DNA of 64,000 nucleotides, from positions 19,716,795 through 19,780,794 of the forward strand of contig NW_024737042.1 in the NCBI RefSeq assembly GCF_018991925.1, given 5' to 3'. The notes under the pieces were generated by a model. The model saw only the letters and a program-made list of their open reading frames with translations, did no database searches and had not been told where the DNA came from. Every line of letters begins with the position of its first letter. Position 1 is the first letter of the stretch. Of this stretch, positions 38,110-48,132 are shown one piece after another. Position numbers and translations under genes: made by a program. This stretch comes from Homarus americanus (taxonomy: Eukaryota; Arthropoda; Malacostraca; Decapoda; Nephropidae).

Positions 38110-41100
38110 GGGCAACTGGCGTTATTTTTTTATTATTATTAATTTTTTATTTTTTTGACGAAGTAAAGTTAACCAGAGGAGTATGAGCCAATCCTCTGGA
38201 ACTAGAAGGGCATCTCGTAGCCAAAGTTTACCCTTAGCCAAAATTAAGTGCACAGGCAAAAAATACCAACACCAATTACGACGTTTGTGATCATTCTAGT
38301 AGCTATTTACATAAGCATACCAATTTCAGCCAGTCCCCCAAAATTACACCTTCATGACATTCCTGGTGTTGGTGTTGTGCACATCTTCAGCTCTGTCTTC
38401 ATAGCTTTCTCCGTGTTTAGCGAACAACGAAACAAACAACAACATAAGGGCACGTATGCCCTTACTACCTGGACACAGCAGTCCAGCCTGTCACCTCTCC
38501 GCCCTTCCCTCATAAGAACCAGTATTATCTTGTGCCTGGGACCAAATCATATGTTCGGAGGCGGACGTAACTGCCGCCCAAGGTGCAGATCATTATGCCG
38601 GGTGACAGACATTGTTGTGTCTGTTCTAACCAGTACCAAAAATGCACTAGCTGTGTTTGTGTGAGAAACAACCGACCATGTGTGTCTTGCATAAAGGGAA
38701 ACAATTGCCGCAACCCTTATAACCTTCATGGCAGAGAGCTGTCACAGGAGGCCACAGTGGATATCGCCGGGACCCAGCCGCCCGATGATATCCTAAATGA
38801 TAGCAGTGAGTCTACTCAACCTGAAAATGTAGTACCAATAAACGCTGCTCCAATAGTAGCTGATGTCCACGAGGTGAATGAGAGACAGCCACCACAGTGG
38901 AATGGCATGTCGATGGAAAATGCAGACATATGGGTTAAAAAAACATACTCAGAAATTGTCAGGTGGTCGCCAGCAAACCTGTTTGAACCACCTAAGTGTG
39001 AGGCCACCAAAGAAATGATTCGGGAGATGATTAGTCTCATAACTGAGTACACTCAAGACCGCCTCCTTGCCCCGTTAGCTCTTCATATACTGGTAATAAT
39101 ACCACATCTATTCTGTCAGAGGACACACACAAAGACTAAGCACAAAGAAAATGCGGCAGCAATGAAGAGAAGACTGACACTGTGGCAGAAGGGGGCCCTT
39201 GATGATCTCCTATGTGAAGCAAGAACACTGCAGGAGAGACTAAAATCTGCAGGAGATGGAAAGCAAAACACCGATGATGCTGCAAGGAAGTTTGGAAACA
39301 AAATGCGTGTGGGAAAAGTGTCTTTGGCGGTAAGATCTCTCACAGAGGAATCCACCGGTGGGGTCCTGCCAATAAACAGAGAGACATTAAAACAACTGAA
39401 AGAAAAACATCCCTCTGCAAGTGATGACGAAGGCATCAGGTTTCAGGGTGCCTATATCCCACCAAATGCTGTCCTGTTCGAGAAAATAACAGGAGGGATG
39501 GTGTGGAAAAAGGCACTGAAGACTCAGGGAGGTGCCGGCACTTCAGGTCTGGATGCAAACGGATGGAGAGTCATCCTCAGCACTAACAAGTTTGGCCCCG
39601 CAGCAAGTGATCTCTGCACGGCCATTGCCGTCCTTGCAAGAAAGCTGGCATCCTCATGCTGCCATCACCTTCATGCTCTGACGGCCTGCCGCCTCATTCC
39701 CCTGGATAAGAATCCAGGATGTAGGCCAATAGGAGTGGGGGAAGTGCTTAGGCGAATCATCGGAAAATGCATAATGGAGGTGGTAAAGGACGATGTCAGG
39801 GCAGCAGCAGGGAACCTGCAAGTTTGTGCTGGCCAACAAACTGGAGGGGAAGCTGCCATTCACTCCATGAGAACGATATTTGAGCAACGTGATTGTGAGG
39901 CCGTTCTCCTGGTCGACGCTTCAAATGCATTCAACATATTTAACAGCAAGGCCGCACTGCACAACATCAAGATCAAGTGTCCAAGCTTTGCAATGTACGT
40001 TGAAAACTCCTATAGGAATCCATCAGACCTTTATATAGTAAACAACAAGGCCCTACGAGGTGATACCATCTTACAGTCAACCGAGGGAACAACACAGGGG
40101 GACCCTGTTGCAATGGCAATGTATGCAATAGGTCTATCAGTGCTCCAACAAAAAATAAAATTTGAAACAACTGGGGTCAAACAAGTGGCATATGCTGACG
40201 ACCTTACAGGAGCAGGAAAAGTGGAGGGCATCAAAATGTGGTGGGACTTGGTAACATCGCGAGGTCCACAAATAGGGTACCACCCAAACGCCAGCAAGTC
40301 CTTCCTCATCGTGAAGCCAGAACATTATGAACGGGCAAAGGAGGTTTTTGGCGGAAGTGAGGTCGCAATAACTAAGGATGGCCCAAGACATCTAGGCGCA
40401 GTAATTGGCACTACGGACTTCAAGACCGATTACGTAGCGGGAAAGGTGAATGAGTGGGTTAGTGAAATCCAAGCTCTGTCTGCGATTGCTAACACAGAAC
40501 CACATGCGGCTTTTGCTGCATTCACCCATGGAGTCAAGCATCGTTGGAACTATCTGATGCATACTATCCCTGATATCGGACTCCTCCTCCACCTTCTGGA
40601 AGAAGCTATCAGTGTCAAGTTCATTCCTAAATTAGTGAAACACACTCACTTAACCCCAGCAGAAAGAGCACTTCTTGCACTGCCATCAAGACTGGGAGGG
40701 ATGGGACTAACCAATCCAGAGGAGATTGCAGCCACCGAACATCAAAATTCACTTAAGCTCACGGCAGCCCTCACGGACCACATAATAGCCCAGAACGCAA
40801 CAGGGGAGGTCGAGACCAGTGAAGTAAACGATATTCGTAGGTCCATTACGACAGATCGACAGCACTGCCAAAATGATAAGTTGCAGCAACTGTTGCTGCA
40901 GGTTCCAGAAAATTTGAAAAAAAAAGTAGCTATAGCACAGGAGGTGGGCGCCTCGAACTGGTTAACTACGTTACCGATAAGGGCAAATGGTTTCAGTCTA
41001 AACAAACAAGAATTTACAGATGCCATTGCTCTAAGGTACGGTCGGCCAGTTGAAGGTTTGCCCTCCCAATGCGTGTGTGGCTCTTCCTATGACGGCGATC

Positions 41101-41869
41101 ATGCCATGGTGTGCAAGAAAGGGGGCTTCATATGCATGAGGCATGACGAAGTAAGGGACCTTACAGCAAATATGCTGAAGGAAATCTCCCGGGATGTCAT
41201 GGTAGAACCGACCCTCCTTCCATTGGATGGTGAGATCTTCCAACATAGGACCTCAAACACATTTAACGAAGCCCGTGTTGACGTCAGTGCTCGAGGATTC
41301 TGGACGCGGGCACAGCGAGCTTTCTTCGACATCAGGATTTTTTATCCCATGGCCGCATGTCACCATAACCTAGCTCTCGATGCTGGACATAGGAGGAACG
41401 AGAATGACAAGATAAGGGCATATGGAGAGATAATCCAAAACGTTGATCAAGGCAGCTTTACTCCTCCAGTGTTCACAACCATTGGTGGGATGGGACCAAT
41501 TGCAAGATGTTTCTACGCCAGACTCGCAGAGGTGATCTCCGAACAGAAGCAGCAGCCCAGATGTTTCGTTACAGCCTGGATGAGATGTCGACTGTCTTTC
41601 TCTCTCCTTCGGTCGGCTTTGCTCTGCCTCAGGGGAACGAGAGCTTCTGCCCCAACTCCGACAACTACCGCAGATATTGACTATGAGGCTACTGTCACTG
41701 AATGCCACATAGATCTGCGGCTCAACTAATTTAACACAGATAGGATAGCTACTTATGTATTAGGATATTTAATATTAAGGTAATTAAATGGTGGCGAAGG
41801 TGTGGCTATTGGGGGAGGCTGGAGGCCACGTTACTTAAAAAAAAAAATTAGTAGTAGCAGTAGTAGCAG
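38110..41869 (+). mobile_element. REL-endonuclease LINE, copy 1 (near full length)
   Basis: The element consists of a probable 5' UTR (start uncertain, about 38110), one long ORF (38595-41729), a 3' UTR with AATTAAATGGTGGCGAAGG, GAGGCTGGAGGCCACGTTA, a short A-run and a (TAG)n-like tract at 41848-41869. The next copy begins directly at the end of that tract. The 3' UTR is repeated at the ends of copies 2, 3 and 4 and in a tail-only relic at 48055-48132. The 5' flank has no TAG tract. Confidence 0.85.
38595..41729 (+). CDS. Reverse transcriptase/restriction-like endonuclease protein of a non-LTR retrotransposon
   Basis: 1044 codons from ATG 38595 to TAA 41727. The N-terminus is a cysteine cluster (C7, C8, C10, C17, C20, C22, C29, C32, C38), probably a metal-binding nucleic-acid domain. 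The central RT has RPIGVGEVLRRIIGK, LVDASNAFN with Asp441, GTTQGDP, and YADD at 533-536. A zinc knuckle C826-x-C828-x7-H836-x3-C840 follows. Next is a restriction-like endonuclease signature R894-x-D896 with FDIRIF at 911-916 (Asp912). This order (zinc finger, RT, CCHC, REL) is that of the R2/R4/NeSL/Hero group of LINEs. I do not assign a clade. No stop or frameshift interrupts it, so it could encode active protein. GTG 38583 in the same frame is a less likely start. Confidence 0.88.
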   Translation: MPGDRHCCVCSNQYQKCTSCVCVRNNRPCVSCIKGNNCRNPYNLHGRELSQEATVDIAGTQPPDDILNDSSESTQPENVVPINAAPIVADVHEVNERQPPQWNGMSMENADIWVKKTYSEIVRWSPANLFEPPKCEATKEMIREMISLITEYTQDRLLAPLALHILVIIPHLFCQRTHTKTKHKENAAAMKRRLTLWQKGALDDLLCEARTLQERLKSAGDGKQNTDDAARKFGNKMRVGKVSLAVRSLTEESTGGVLPINRETLKQLKEKHPSASDDEGIRFQGAYIPPNAVLFEKITGGMVWKKALKTQGGAGTSGLDANGWRVILSTNKFGPAASDLCTAIAVLARKLASSCCHHLHALTACRLIPLDKNPGCRPIGVGEVLRRIIGKCIMEVVKDDVRAAAGNLQVCAGQQTGGEAAIHSMRTIFEQRDCEAVLLVDASNAFNIFNSKAALHNIKIKCPSFAMYVENSYRNPSDLYIVNNKALRGDTILQSTEGTTQGDPVAMAMYAIGLSVLQQKIKFETTGVKQVAYADDLTGAGKVEGIKMWWDLVTSRGPQIGYHPNASKSFLIVKPEHYERAKEVFGGSEVAITKDGPRHLGAVIGTTDFKTDYVAGKVNEWVSEIQALSAIANTEPHAAFAAFTHGVKHRWNYLMHTIPDIGLLLHLLEEAISVKFIPKLVKHTHLTPAERALLALPSRLGGMGLTNPEEIAATEHQNSLKLTAALTDHIIAQNATGEVETSEVNDIRRSITTDRQHCQNDKLQQLLLQVPENLKKKVAIAQEVGASNWLTTLPIRANGFSLNKQEFTDAIALRYGRPVEGLPSQCVCGSSYDGDHAMVCKKGGFICMRHDEVRDLTANMLKEISRDVMVEPTLLPLDGEIFQHRTSNTFNEARVDVSARGFWTRAQRAFFDIRIFYPMAACHHNLALDAGHRRNENDKIRAYGEIIQNVDQGSFTPPVFTTIGGMGPIARCFYARLAEVISEQKQQPRCFVTAWMRCRLSFSLLRSALLCLRGTRASAPTPTTTADIDYEATVTECHIDLRLN

Positions 41870-42785
41870 GGGACCCTGTTGCAACACACAATACAATTTA
41901 AAACAACTGAGGTCAAACAAGCGGCATATGCTGACGACCTTACAGGAGCAGACAAAGTGGAGGACATCAAAAAGTGGTGGGACCTGTTAACATCATATGG
42001 TCCACAAATAGGGTACCACCCAAATGCCAGCAAGTCCTTCCTCATTGTGAAGCCAGAACATTATGAACGGGCAATTGAGGTGTTCCATAGAAGTGAGGTC
42101 AAAATAACAAAGCATGGCCAAAGACACCTAAGCGCAGCAATTGGCACGATGGACTTCAAGTACGTAACGGGAAAGGTGAATGAGTGGGTTAGAGAAATCC
42201 AAGCTCTGTCTGAGATTGCAAACACAGAGCCACATGTGGCTTTTGCGGCATTCACCCTTGAAGTCAAGTATCACAGGAACTACCTGATGCGCACTATCCC
42301 TGATATCGGACCCCTCCTCCACCCTCTGGAAGAAGCTATGAGCGTCAATTTCATTCCCAAATTAATGAAACACCTTCACTTAGCCCCAGCAGAACGATCA
42401 CTCTGTGCACTACCACCGAGACTGGGAGGAATGGGATTGGCCAATCCAGAGGAGATTGCTGCCACCGAACAACAAAACTCAGTTAAGCTCAAGGCAGCCC
42501 TCGCTGGCCACAGAACGCAACAGATGAGGTGGATACCAGCAAAGTAAACAAGATTCGAGAGTCCATTACGACAGAACGACAGTACGGCCAAAATAATAAG
42601 TTGCAGCAACTGATGCTGCAAGTTCCAGAGAATTTGAAGAAAAAGGTAGCTATAGCGCAGGAGGTGGGCGCCTCGAACCGGTTAACTAAGTTACCGATAA
42701 GGGCAAATGGTTTCAGTCTCAATAAACAAGAACTTACAGATTCCATTGCTCTAAGGTACGGTAGGCTAGTAGAAGGTTTGCCCTC
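41870..42785 (+). pseudogene. REL-endonuclease LINE, copy 2, part before Gypsy insertion
   Basis: This 5'-truncated copy starts at the RT motif region (GGGGACCCTGTTGCAA) directly after the TAG tract of copy 1. It has a small deletion near 41888 compared with copy 1, then AYADDLTGADKVEDIKKWWDL. The frame holds from 41879 to about 42547 and shifts after a short deletion near 42510. It is cut by the Gypsy LTR at 42786 inside the sequence encoding EGLPS, and resumes at 47032. Confidence 0.9.
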
Positions 42786-43408
42786 TGTTACGAACCAAGC
42801 CATCAATTGTCATGATCTACCTACCCAGCACTACGAACCACGCCATCTATTGTCCTGATCTACCTACCCAGCACCACGAGCAACGCCATCTAGGAACGAA
42901 ACCCTAGTATGACTACTCTTAGTTACCACTCCGGGGTTTCCCTTCTCCATATCCTGGTTGTTGCGTCACCTCCTCAAAGTCTTCCTCATCAGCTCCAGTT
43001 CGATGAGAGTTCAGTTCACTCTGGGAAGTGACCACAGGATCACCTATCCTGGAAACCTACGGCACAGTGACTACCTACAGTCTTCTACAATACTCAGCCT
43101 TACTTGTCAGCCATCTCAGCTCCGCACTTAAGTATTTGTAATCTTATATTGCCTCCCCACCTCCACCTTGCTTCAAATTATTGTATGTTGTATAAAAATG
43201 TATAAACTGTTAATGTTTAGGTTAAGTATGGTTAAGGGTAAATTATAGAAAGCTGAATATTTTGTTAAGGAATTTATGGTAGTTTATTATACACAACAAA
43301 AACTCTCATCCTTTGTCTACCCTTTTGTAGTCCGTTATTTTTTATTGTTGTTGCCTGTTGGGATCTGGGTAGACTTTTAACTATATTCTAAATCCTCAAC
43401 TCGTAACA
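42786..43408 (+). repeat. Gypsy 5' LTR
   Basis: 623 bp. Near its start it carries a tandem duplication of about 50 bp (GATCTACCTACCCAGCAC occurs twice, at about 42820 and 42869) that the 3' LTR lacks. Confidence 0.93.
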
Positions 43409-44075
43409 AATGGCGACCGTGACAATATCCAACATTAAGTGCCATATTCCTTCCCCCCTTGTTACTCCTTGTTAAATATTCCTCCCAGTCACTTCTGTTC
43501 ACAATTGCTTTACGGTGGTTTAAAGTTCCTTCATATGTGTGTGCATATATTGGTATTATCGTACAGTAAGAGTGACAGACGTAGGATATTAGGTTCCAAG
43601 TGTCATAAGGCTTACCTGTTATTACACGTGGCAGTTGTGTAGTAAGTCTTATCGAGTGTAGGGAAGAATCCGGATCTGTTTAATGCCTTACCCTCGCTCC
43701 AGAGTAGGCTGTTCCATAGTCACTAGTTTAGGGTGAAGTGATATCTTGGGACGCCCCTCTCTACCAGGCCCCCATAATTATAAAGCCTCAATTATTGTTC
43801 TTCTCATTATCTCATTCGGGGTCAATAATCAAGTAACTCAAGGCTTGTTAATCCGGATCTTTATATTAATGCCGTAATACGCCCTTCCTCTTTTAAGTCT
43901 CTTATCCTTATTTAAGGATCTTATCAGAAGAACAATATTCATAAGTGTAATTTCCCTAGGTATAACTTGGGTAGTTTCCGGGACTTTCTGGTTATCCACT
44001 GCCGTGATATTTTCTAGGGTAATCCACTTATCTTATCTTTTGACCTTTAGTTAATTTATCTAGTTTTTCTTAACA
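43409..44075 (+). promoter_or_regulatory. Gypsy leader with primer-binding site
   Basis: The candidate primer-binding site TGGCGACCGTGAC starts at 43411, two bases after the LTR. It resembles sites described for arginine-tRNA-primed Gypsy elements (from memory). The remainder is a non-coding leader up to the gag ATG. Confidence 0.65.
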
Positions 44076-44789
44076 ATGGCCACCTCAGGTTTCGATCTCC
44101 AGGATTTTATTGAAAATCCTTCCTTAGCTAAATTATGTGTTAATATCCTGAAGAAAGAATGGAAAGGAATAGCCGACTATTACAATATCCCATATTCACA
44201 GCAAATGACTAAGGAAATGTTAAAAAATCAGGTAATTGAAATGCTGGTTCAACAAGAAGTTTTAAACGAATCCTCTGTTGACCGATTAACGCCCATGTCC
44301 AAGAAACTTCAACCACTATCCACCACCCCTCCTCACTCAGAAGTTGCCTCAGGTCTGGCTAGCCCTCAAGAAAAAACACAAAGAGTAGACGCCTTAGAAC
44401 TAGAACGAGCTAGGTTCGAGTTCCAAATCAAAATGAAAGAACTCGAGTTGGAACAGACCAAGTTGGAGCAGGAGGAAAAGTTGGAACAGGCCAAGTTGGA
44501 GCATGAGGAAAAGTTGGAACAGGCCAAGTTGGAACAGGCCAAGTTGGAGCATGAAGGAATGTTGGAACAGGCCAAGTTGGAGCAAAAGTTGGAGCATGAG
44601 GGAAGGTCGGAACAGGCCAAGTTGGAGCATGAGGAAAGGTCGGAACAGGCCAAGTTGGAGCAGAAGGTTAGACTGAAAGAAACAGGTGATGAAAGACCTC
44701 AGTGTGGACCATTGTACATCTTCGGCTTACCACCCACAATCCCAAGGTTGCTTGGAACGGTTCCATCAAAACTTTCAAATCAATGCTAA
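44076..44789 (+). CDS. gag: Gag-like protein, truncated, with coiled-coil repeats
   Basis: 237 codons; the ATG sits in a good context (AACAATGGCC). The N-terminus FDLQDFIENPSL..LCVNILKKEWKGIADYYNI resembles the start of Gag in a group of animal Gypsy elements (FDL..F..NPT). Residues about 115-205 are a coiled coil made of repeated KLEQAKLEHEE units, encoded by imperfect 24-39 bp DNA repeats. The usual capsid region and zinc knuckles are missing. The last codons come from a different phase of the deleted pol region, so the C-terminus is a deletion product. Confidence 0.75.
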   Translation: MATSGFDLQDFIENPSLAKLCVNILKKEWKGIADYYNIPYSQQMTKEMLKNQVIEMLVQQEVLNESSVDRLTPMSKKLQPLSTTPPHSEVASGLASPQEKTQRVDALELERARFEFQIKMKELELEQTKLEQEEKLEQAKLEHEEKLEQAKLEQAKLEHEGMLEQAKLEQKLEHEGRSEQAKLEHEERSEQAKLEQKVRLKETGDERPQCGPLYIFGLPPTIPRLLGTVPSKLSNQC

Positions 44790-46400
44790 TAAACTATCTC
44801 CCCTTCAACTATATAGTCCATACTCCTGATCGCAGGAAAGATTCACAACTTGTTCACATTAATCTCATGAAACTTTACCATTCCAGGCAGTCAGAGGAAG
44901 ACATCCCAGAGGCTATAAGCCTACCTGTATTGCATACGGTTTTGTCAGGGCCGGAGCCGGAGACAGATGCCATGGACCTATTGGAGAATTTAGACTTCCC
45001 TCTACCTAAAGAAAATCCTGCTAACAGTCACATACTCAACAACTTGGATGAGTATTGTTCTGTTCTGAATCCATCTCAAGCAAAAAATCTCACTAAGTTA
45101 TTATCAACATTTCCTAAAGTCACGTCAGACCTCCCAGGGTTTTGCAGTATACTTAAACATGATATTAAGCTAATCTCAGATGATGTACAACCCATTTGGC
45201 AATCAGCATATCGACTAAATCCACAAAAAAGAGAGATTATGAAAAAGGAGGTAGATTTTTTGTTAAAACATAACTTAGGTGAGCCTAGTACCTCCCCCTG
45301 GGCTTCACCTTGCCTTCTCATTCCAAAACCCGATAGCACTTTTCGTTTCTGTACCGATTATCGTAAAGTGAACCAGGTCACTGTCTCAGACTCCTACCCT
45401 TTACCTTTGATTGAAGATATAATAGACAGCATAGGCTGTGCAAAATTTATATCTACCGTGGACATGCTGAAAGGATATTATCAAGTGGGACTCACGGATA
45501 GGGCAAAAATAATCTCAGCATTTATAACTCCATTTGGTCTTTTTCAATATTTGGTTATGGCGTTTGGCTTTTCTAATGCTCCGGCCACATTCCAGAGGGC
45601 AATCAATCACCTGATTCAGGACCTAGGTGGGACGTTCGCCTACCTGGATGACCTGGTGGTGGTGTCGGACGGCTGGGATGAACATCTGGTGCGTTTGGAG
45701 ATACTATTCGCACGACTGCAAGAGACTGGATTCACCATAAACTTGGCTAAATATGCTTTTGGCCGGGCCTCAGTGACTTACCTGGGACATATCGTTGGGC
45801 ATGGTATGGTGAGACCCAAGGACGCAAACTTTAAAGCCATCTTGTCCTTCCCCACTCCAAGGACGAGGAAGGAACTTGTGCGCTTCCTGGGGATGTACGG
45901 CTACTACCGTCAGTTCTGCAGTAATTTCTCCAGCGTGGCCGGACCCCTCACAGACCTTACCAGTTCTGCGTCCCTTACATCTGGAACCAGAGGTGCGACC
46001 AGTCTTTCCACCGCCTCAAAGCCTTCCTTGCCTCCAAGCCTGTAGTCCACCCCCCTGACTACACCTTGCCCTTCCATCTGCAAATCGACGCTAGCGGTGT
46101 CGGAGTGGAGGCTGTGCTCCTACAACCCGACCCAACCACTGATGTTCTTCACCCTGTGGCATACTACTCCGCCAAGTTGAAACACAAACAACCCTAGTCT
46201 TCACCCACCATAACCCACTCACGTTCATCCAAACCAACAAGACCTCCAACCAGCGAATCCTCTGCTGGGCTCTCCTCACCCAGCCCTATAATCTACAAGT
46301 CCGGCACATAAAGGGGGTGGACAACTTGATTGCGGACTCCTTATCCCGAGCTCCAGTGGAAATGCAGCAGCTACTCTCCAGACGCACCAGGTGATCACCT
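44702..46400 (+). pseudogene. pol: Gypsy Pol remnant: integrase tail, RT, damaged RNase H
   Basis: An open frame of 447 codons runs to 46045. It starts with YIVHTPDRRKDSQLVHINLMK, the chromodomain-like end of an integrase, and only then enters RT: TSPWASPCLLIPKPDSTFRFCTDYRKVN (45291), FSTVDMLKGYYQV sense, FGFSNAPATFQ, and YLDD (45641-45652). RNase H sense continues in another frame (FHLQIDASGVGVEAVLLQ near 46074) and carries a deletion before HHNPLTFIQ (46208), ending near ADSLSRAP. Integrase lying upstream of RT matches the Gmr1-like order and not the usual Gypsy order. Confidence 0.85.
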
Positions 46401-46440
46401 CCTTCGCGCCCACGCTACGGAGGTCTTTGGAGGGGGGGTG

Positions 46441-47031
46441 TGTTACGAACCACGCCATCAATTGTCATGATCTACCTACCCAGCACTACGAGCAACGCCA
46501 TCTAGGGACGAAACCCGAGTATGACTACTCTTAGTTACCACTCCGGGGTTTCCCTTCTCCATATCCTGGTTGTTGTGTCACCTCCTCAAAGTCTTCCTCA
46601 TCAGCTCCAGTTCGATGAGAGTTCAGTTCTCTCTGGGAAGTGACCACAGGATCACCAATCCTGGGAACCTACGGCACAGTGACTACCTACCGTCTTCTAC
46701 AATACTCAGCCTTACTCGTCAGCCATCTCAGCTCCGCACTTGAGTATTTGTAATCTTATATTGCCTCCCCACCTCCACCTTGCTTCAAATTATTGTATGT
46801 TGTATAAAAATGTATATTCTGTTAATGTTTAGGTTAAGTATGGTTAAGGGTAAATTATAGAAAGCTAAATATTTTGTTAAGGAATTTATGGCACTTTAAT
46901 ATACACAACAAAATCTCGCATCCTTTGTCTACCCTTTTGTAGTCCGATTGTCTTTGTTTTTTTTTTATTGTTGTTGCCTGTTGGGATCTGGGTAGACTTT
47001 TAACTATATTCTAAATCCTCAACTCGTAACA
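46441..47031 (+). repeat. Gypsy 3' LTR
   Basis: 591 bp, same ends as the 5' LTR. It lacks the about 50-bp internal duplication and has a longer T-run near 46958. Confidence 0.93.
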
Positions 47032-47787
47032 CCTTCCAATGAGTGTGCGGCTCTTCCTATGACGTCGATCACGAATTGGTGTGCAAGAAAGGGGGCTTCA
47101 TACGCATGAGCATGACGAAGTAAGGGATCTCACAGCAAATATGTTGAAGGAAATCTATCGTGATGTAAGGGTAGATCCGACCCTCCTTCCATTGGACAGT
47201 GAGAATTTCCAACATAGGACTTCAAACACATCCAAAGAAGCCCGTGTTGACGTCAGTGCTCGAGAATTCTGGACGCAGAGACAGCGAGCCTTCTTCGACA
47301 TTAGGATTTTTTATCCCATGGCCGTATGTCACCGTAACTTAGCTCTCGATGCTGCACATAGGAGGAACGAGAACGACAAGATAAGGGCATACCGGGAGGG
47401 AATTCAGAACGTTTATCAAGGCAGTTACACTCCTCTGGTGTTCACAACCTCTGGTGGGATGGGACCAAGTGCAAGATGCTTCTACGCCAGAATCACGGAG
47501 GTGCTATCCGAACAGTAGCAGCAGCCAAGAAGAGCTGTCGACTGTCCTTCATTCTCCTTAGGTCTGCTTTGCTCTGCCTCACGGGAATGAGAGCCTTGGC
47601 CCCAAAGCCGACAACAGTTGCAGATATTGACTATAAGGCAACAGTCACTGAATGCCGCATTGATCTGCGGCTCAACTAACTCAACACAGCTAGGATAGCT
47701 AATTATGTATTAGGATATTTAATTTTAAGGTATTAAAATGGCGGCGAAGGTGTGGCTATTGAAGGAGGATAGAGTCCACGTAGTAGT
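47032..47787 (+). pseudogene. REL-endonuclease LINE, copy 2, part after Gypsy insertion
   Basis: This resumes exactly at the knuckle region (CVCGSS sense at about 47045) and keeps the REL motif ARVDVSAREFW..RAFFDIRIF (47240-47310). A stop at 47516 and a small deletion precede the C-terminus. The 3' UTR (AATGGCGGCGAAGGTGTGG) ends in (TAG)n at about 47779-47800, where a CR1 tail is inserted. Confidence 0.9.
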
Positions 47788-47799
47788 AGTAGTAGTAGT

Positions 47800-48040
47800 A
47801 AGAACATAGGACCATAAGAATGGAAGAAAGTGCAGCGGGCCAATTGGCCCATACTAGGCTGTCCCGTTTACACCCAACCCCTATGGCTCTTATACTCGTC
47901 CAACATATATTTGAGTCTACCCAGCGTGTTGAGTTAATGATGAAGTTCGGCAACTTGTTCCACTCATTCACTACTCTATTTTCAAACCAGTGTGTACCTA
48001 TCTCGCGCCAAAATCTAAATTTGTGTAATTAAAAATCATT
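47800..48040 (-). pseudogene. CR1 family A LINE, 3' end fragment
   Basis: On the minus strand this matches the last about 230 bp of the copy at 32165-34410: WF.N.VV.EWNKL sense, then GGTTGGGTGTAAACGGGAC, GGGCCAATTGGCCCGCTGCA and a CTTATGTTCTTA tail. It is inserted at the TAG tract ending REL-LINE copy 2. Confidence 0.85.
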
Positions 48041-48132
48041 GCTAGTTAGGTATTCTATTGTGTGGAAAAGGTAAGGCTATAAGGGGAGGTTGGAGGCCAT
48101 AATGAAAAAAGGTTGTATTAGTAGTAGTAGTA
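48041..48132 (+). pseudogene. REL-endonuclease LINE, tail-only relic
   Basis: Only the 3' UTR end is present: GTGTGGAAAAGGTAAGGCTA, GGAGGTTGGAGGCCATAA, then TTAGTAGTAGTAGTA. The next copy starts directly after the TAG tract. Confidence 0.75.

Larger units (their letters stand above)
42786..47031 (+). mobile_element. Gypsy-type LTR retrotransposon, complete ends, internally deleted
   Basis: Both LTRs begin TGTTACGA and end TCGTAACA. The element is flanked by CCCTC (42781-42785) and CCTTC (47032-47036), a likely 5-bp target duplication with one later change. A candidate primer-binding site TGGCGACCGTGAC lies 2 bp after the 5' LTR. A polypurine tract GGAGGGGGGGTG precedes the 3' LTR. The interior is only 3.0 kb: protease and the catalytic part of integrase are missing, and RNase H is damaged. 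It sits inside REL-LINE copy 2 and is therefore younger than that copy. Confidence 0.93.

Noticed and set aside
38248..38664. 138-codon frame with hydrophobic N-terminus, possible signal peptide gene
   Set aside because: It overlaps the start of the REL-LINE ORF in another frame and lies in its likely 5' UTR. No domain is recognised.
39116..41708. Minus-strand frames of 60-112 codons across the REL-LINE ORF
   Set aside because: They are antisense shadows of the 1044-codon plus-strand frame.
41848..41869. Template jumping in one insertion event as the source of the REL-LINE array
   Set aside because: Kept as an alternative but disfavoured: the copies differ by many substitutions and indels, which suggests different source copies.
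44366..44653. Minus-strand CSNLACSDL cysteine-rich repeat frame
   Set aside because: Antisense of the KLEQAKLEHEE coding repeats in the Gypsy Gag.
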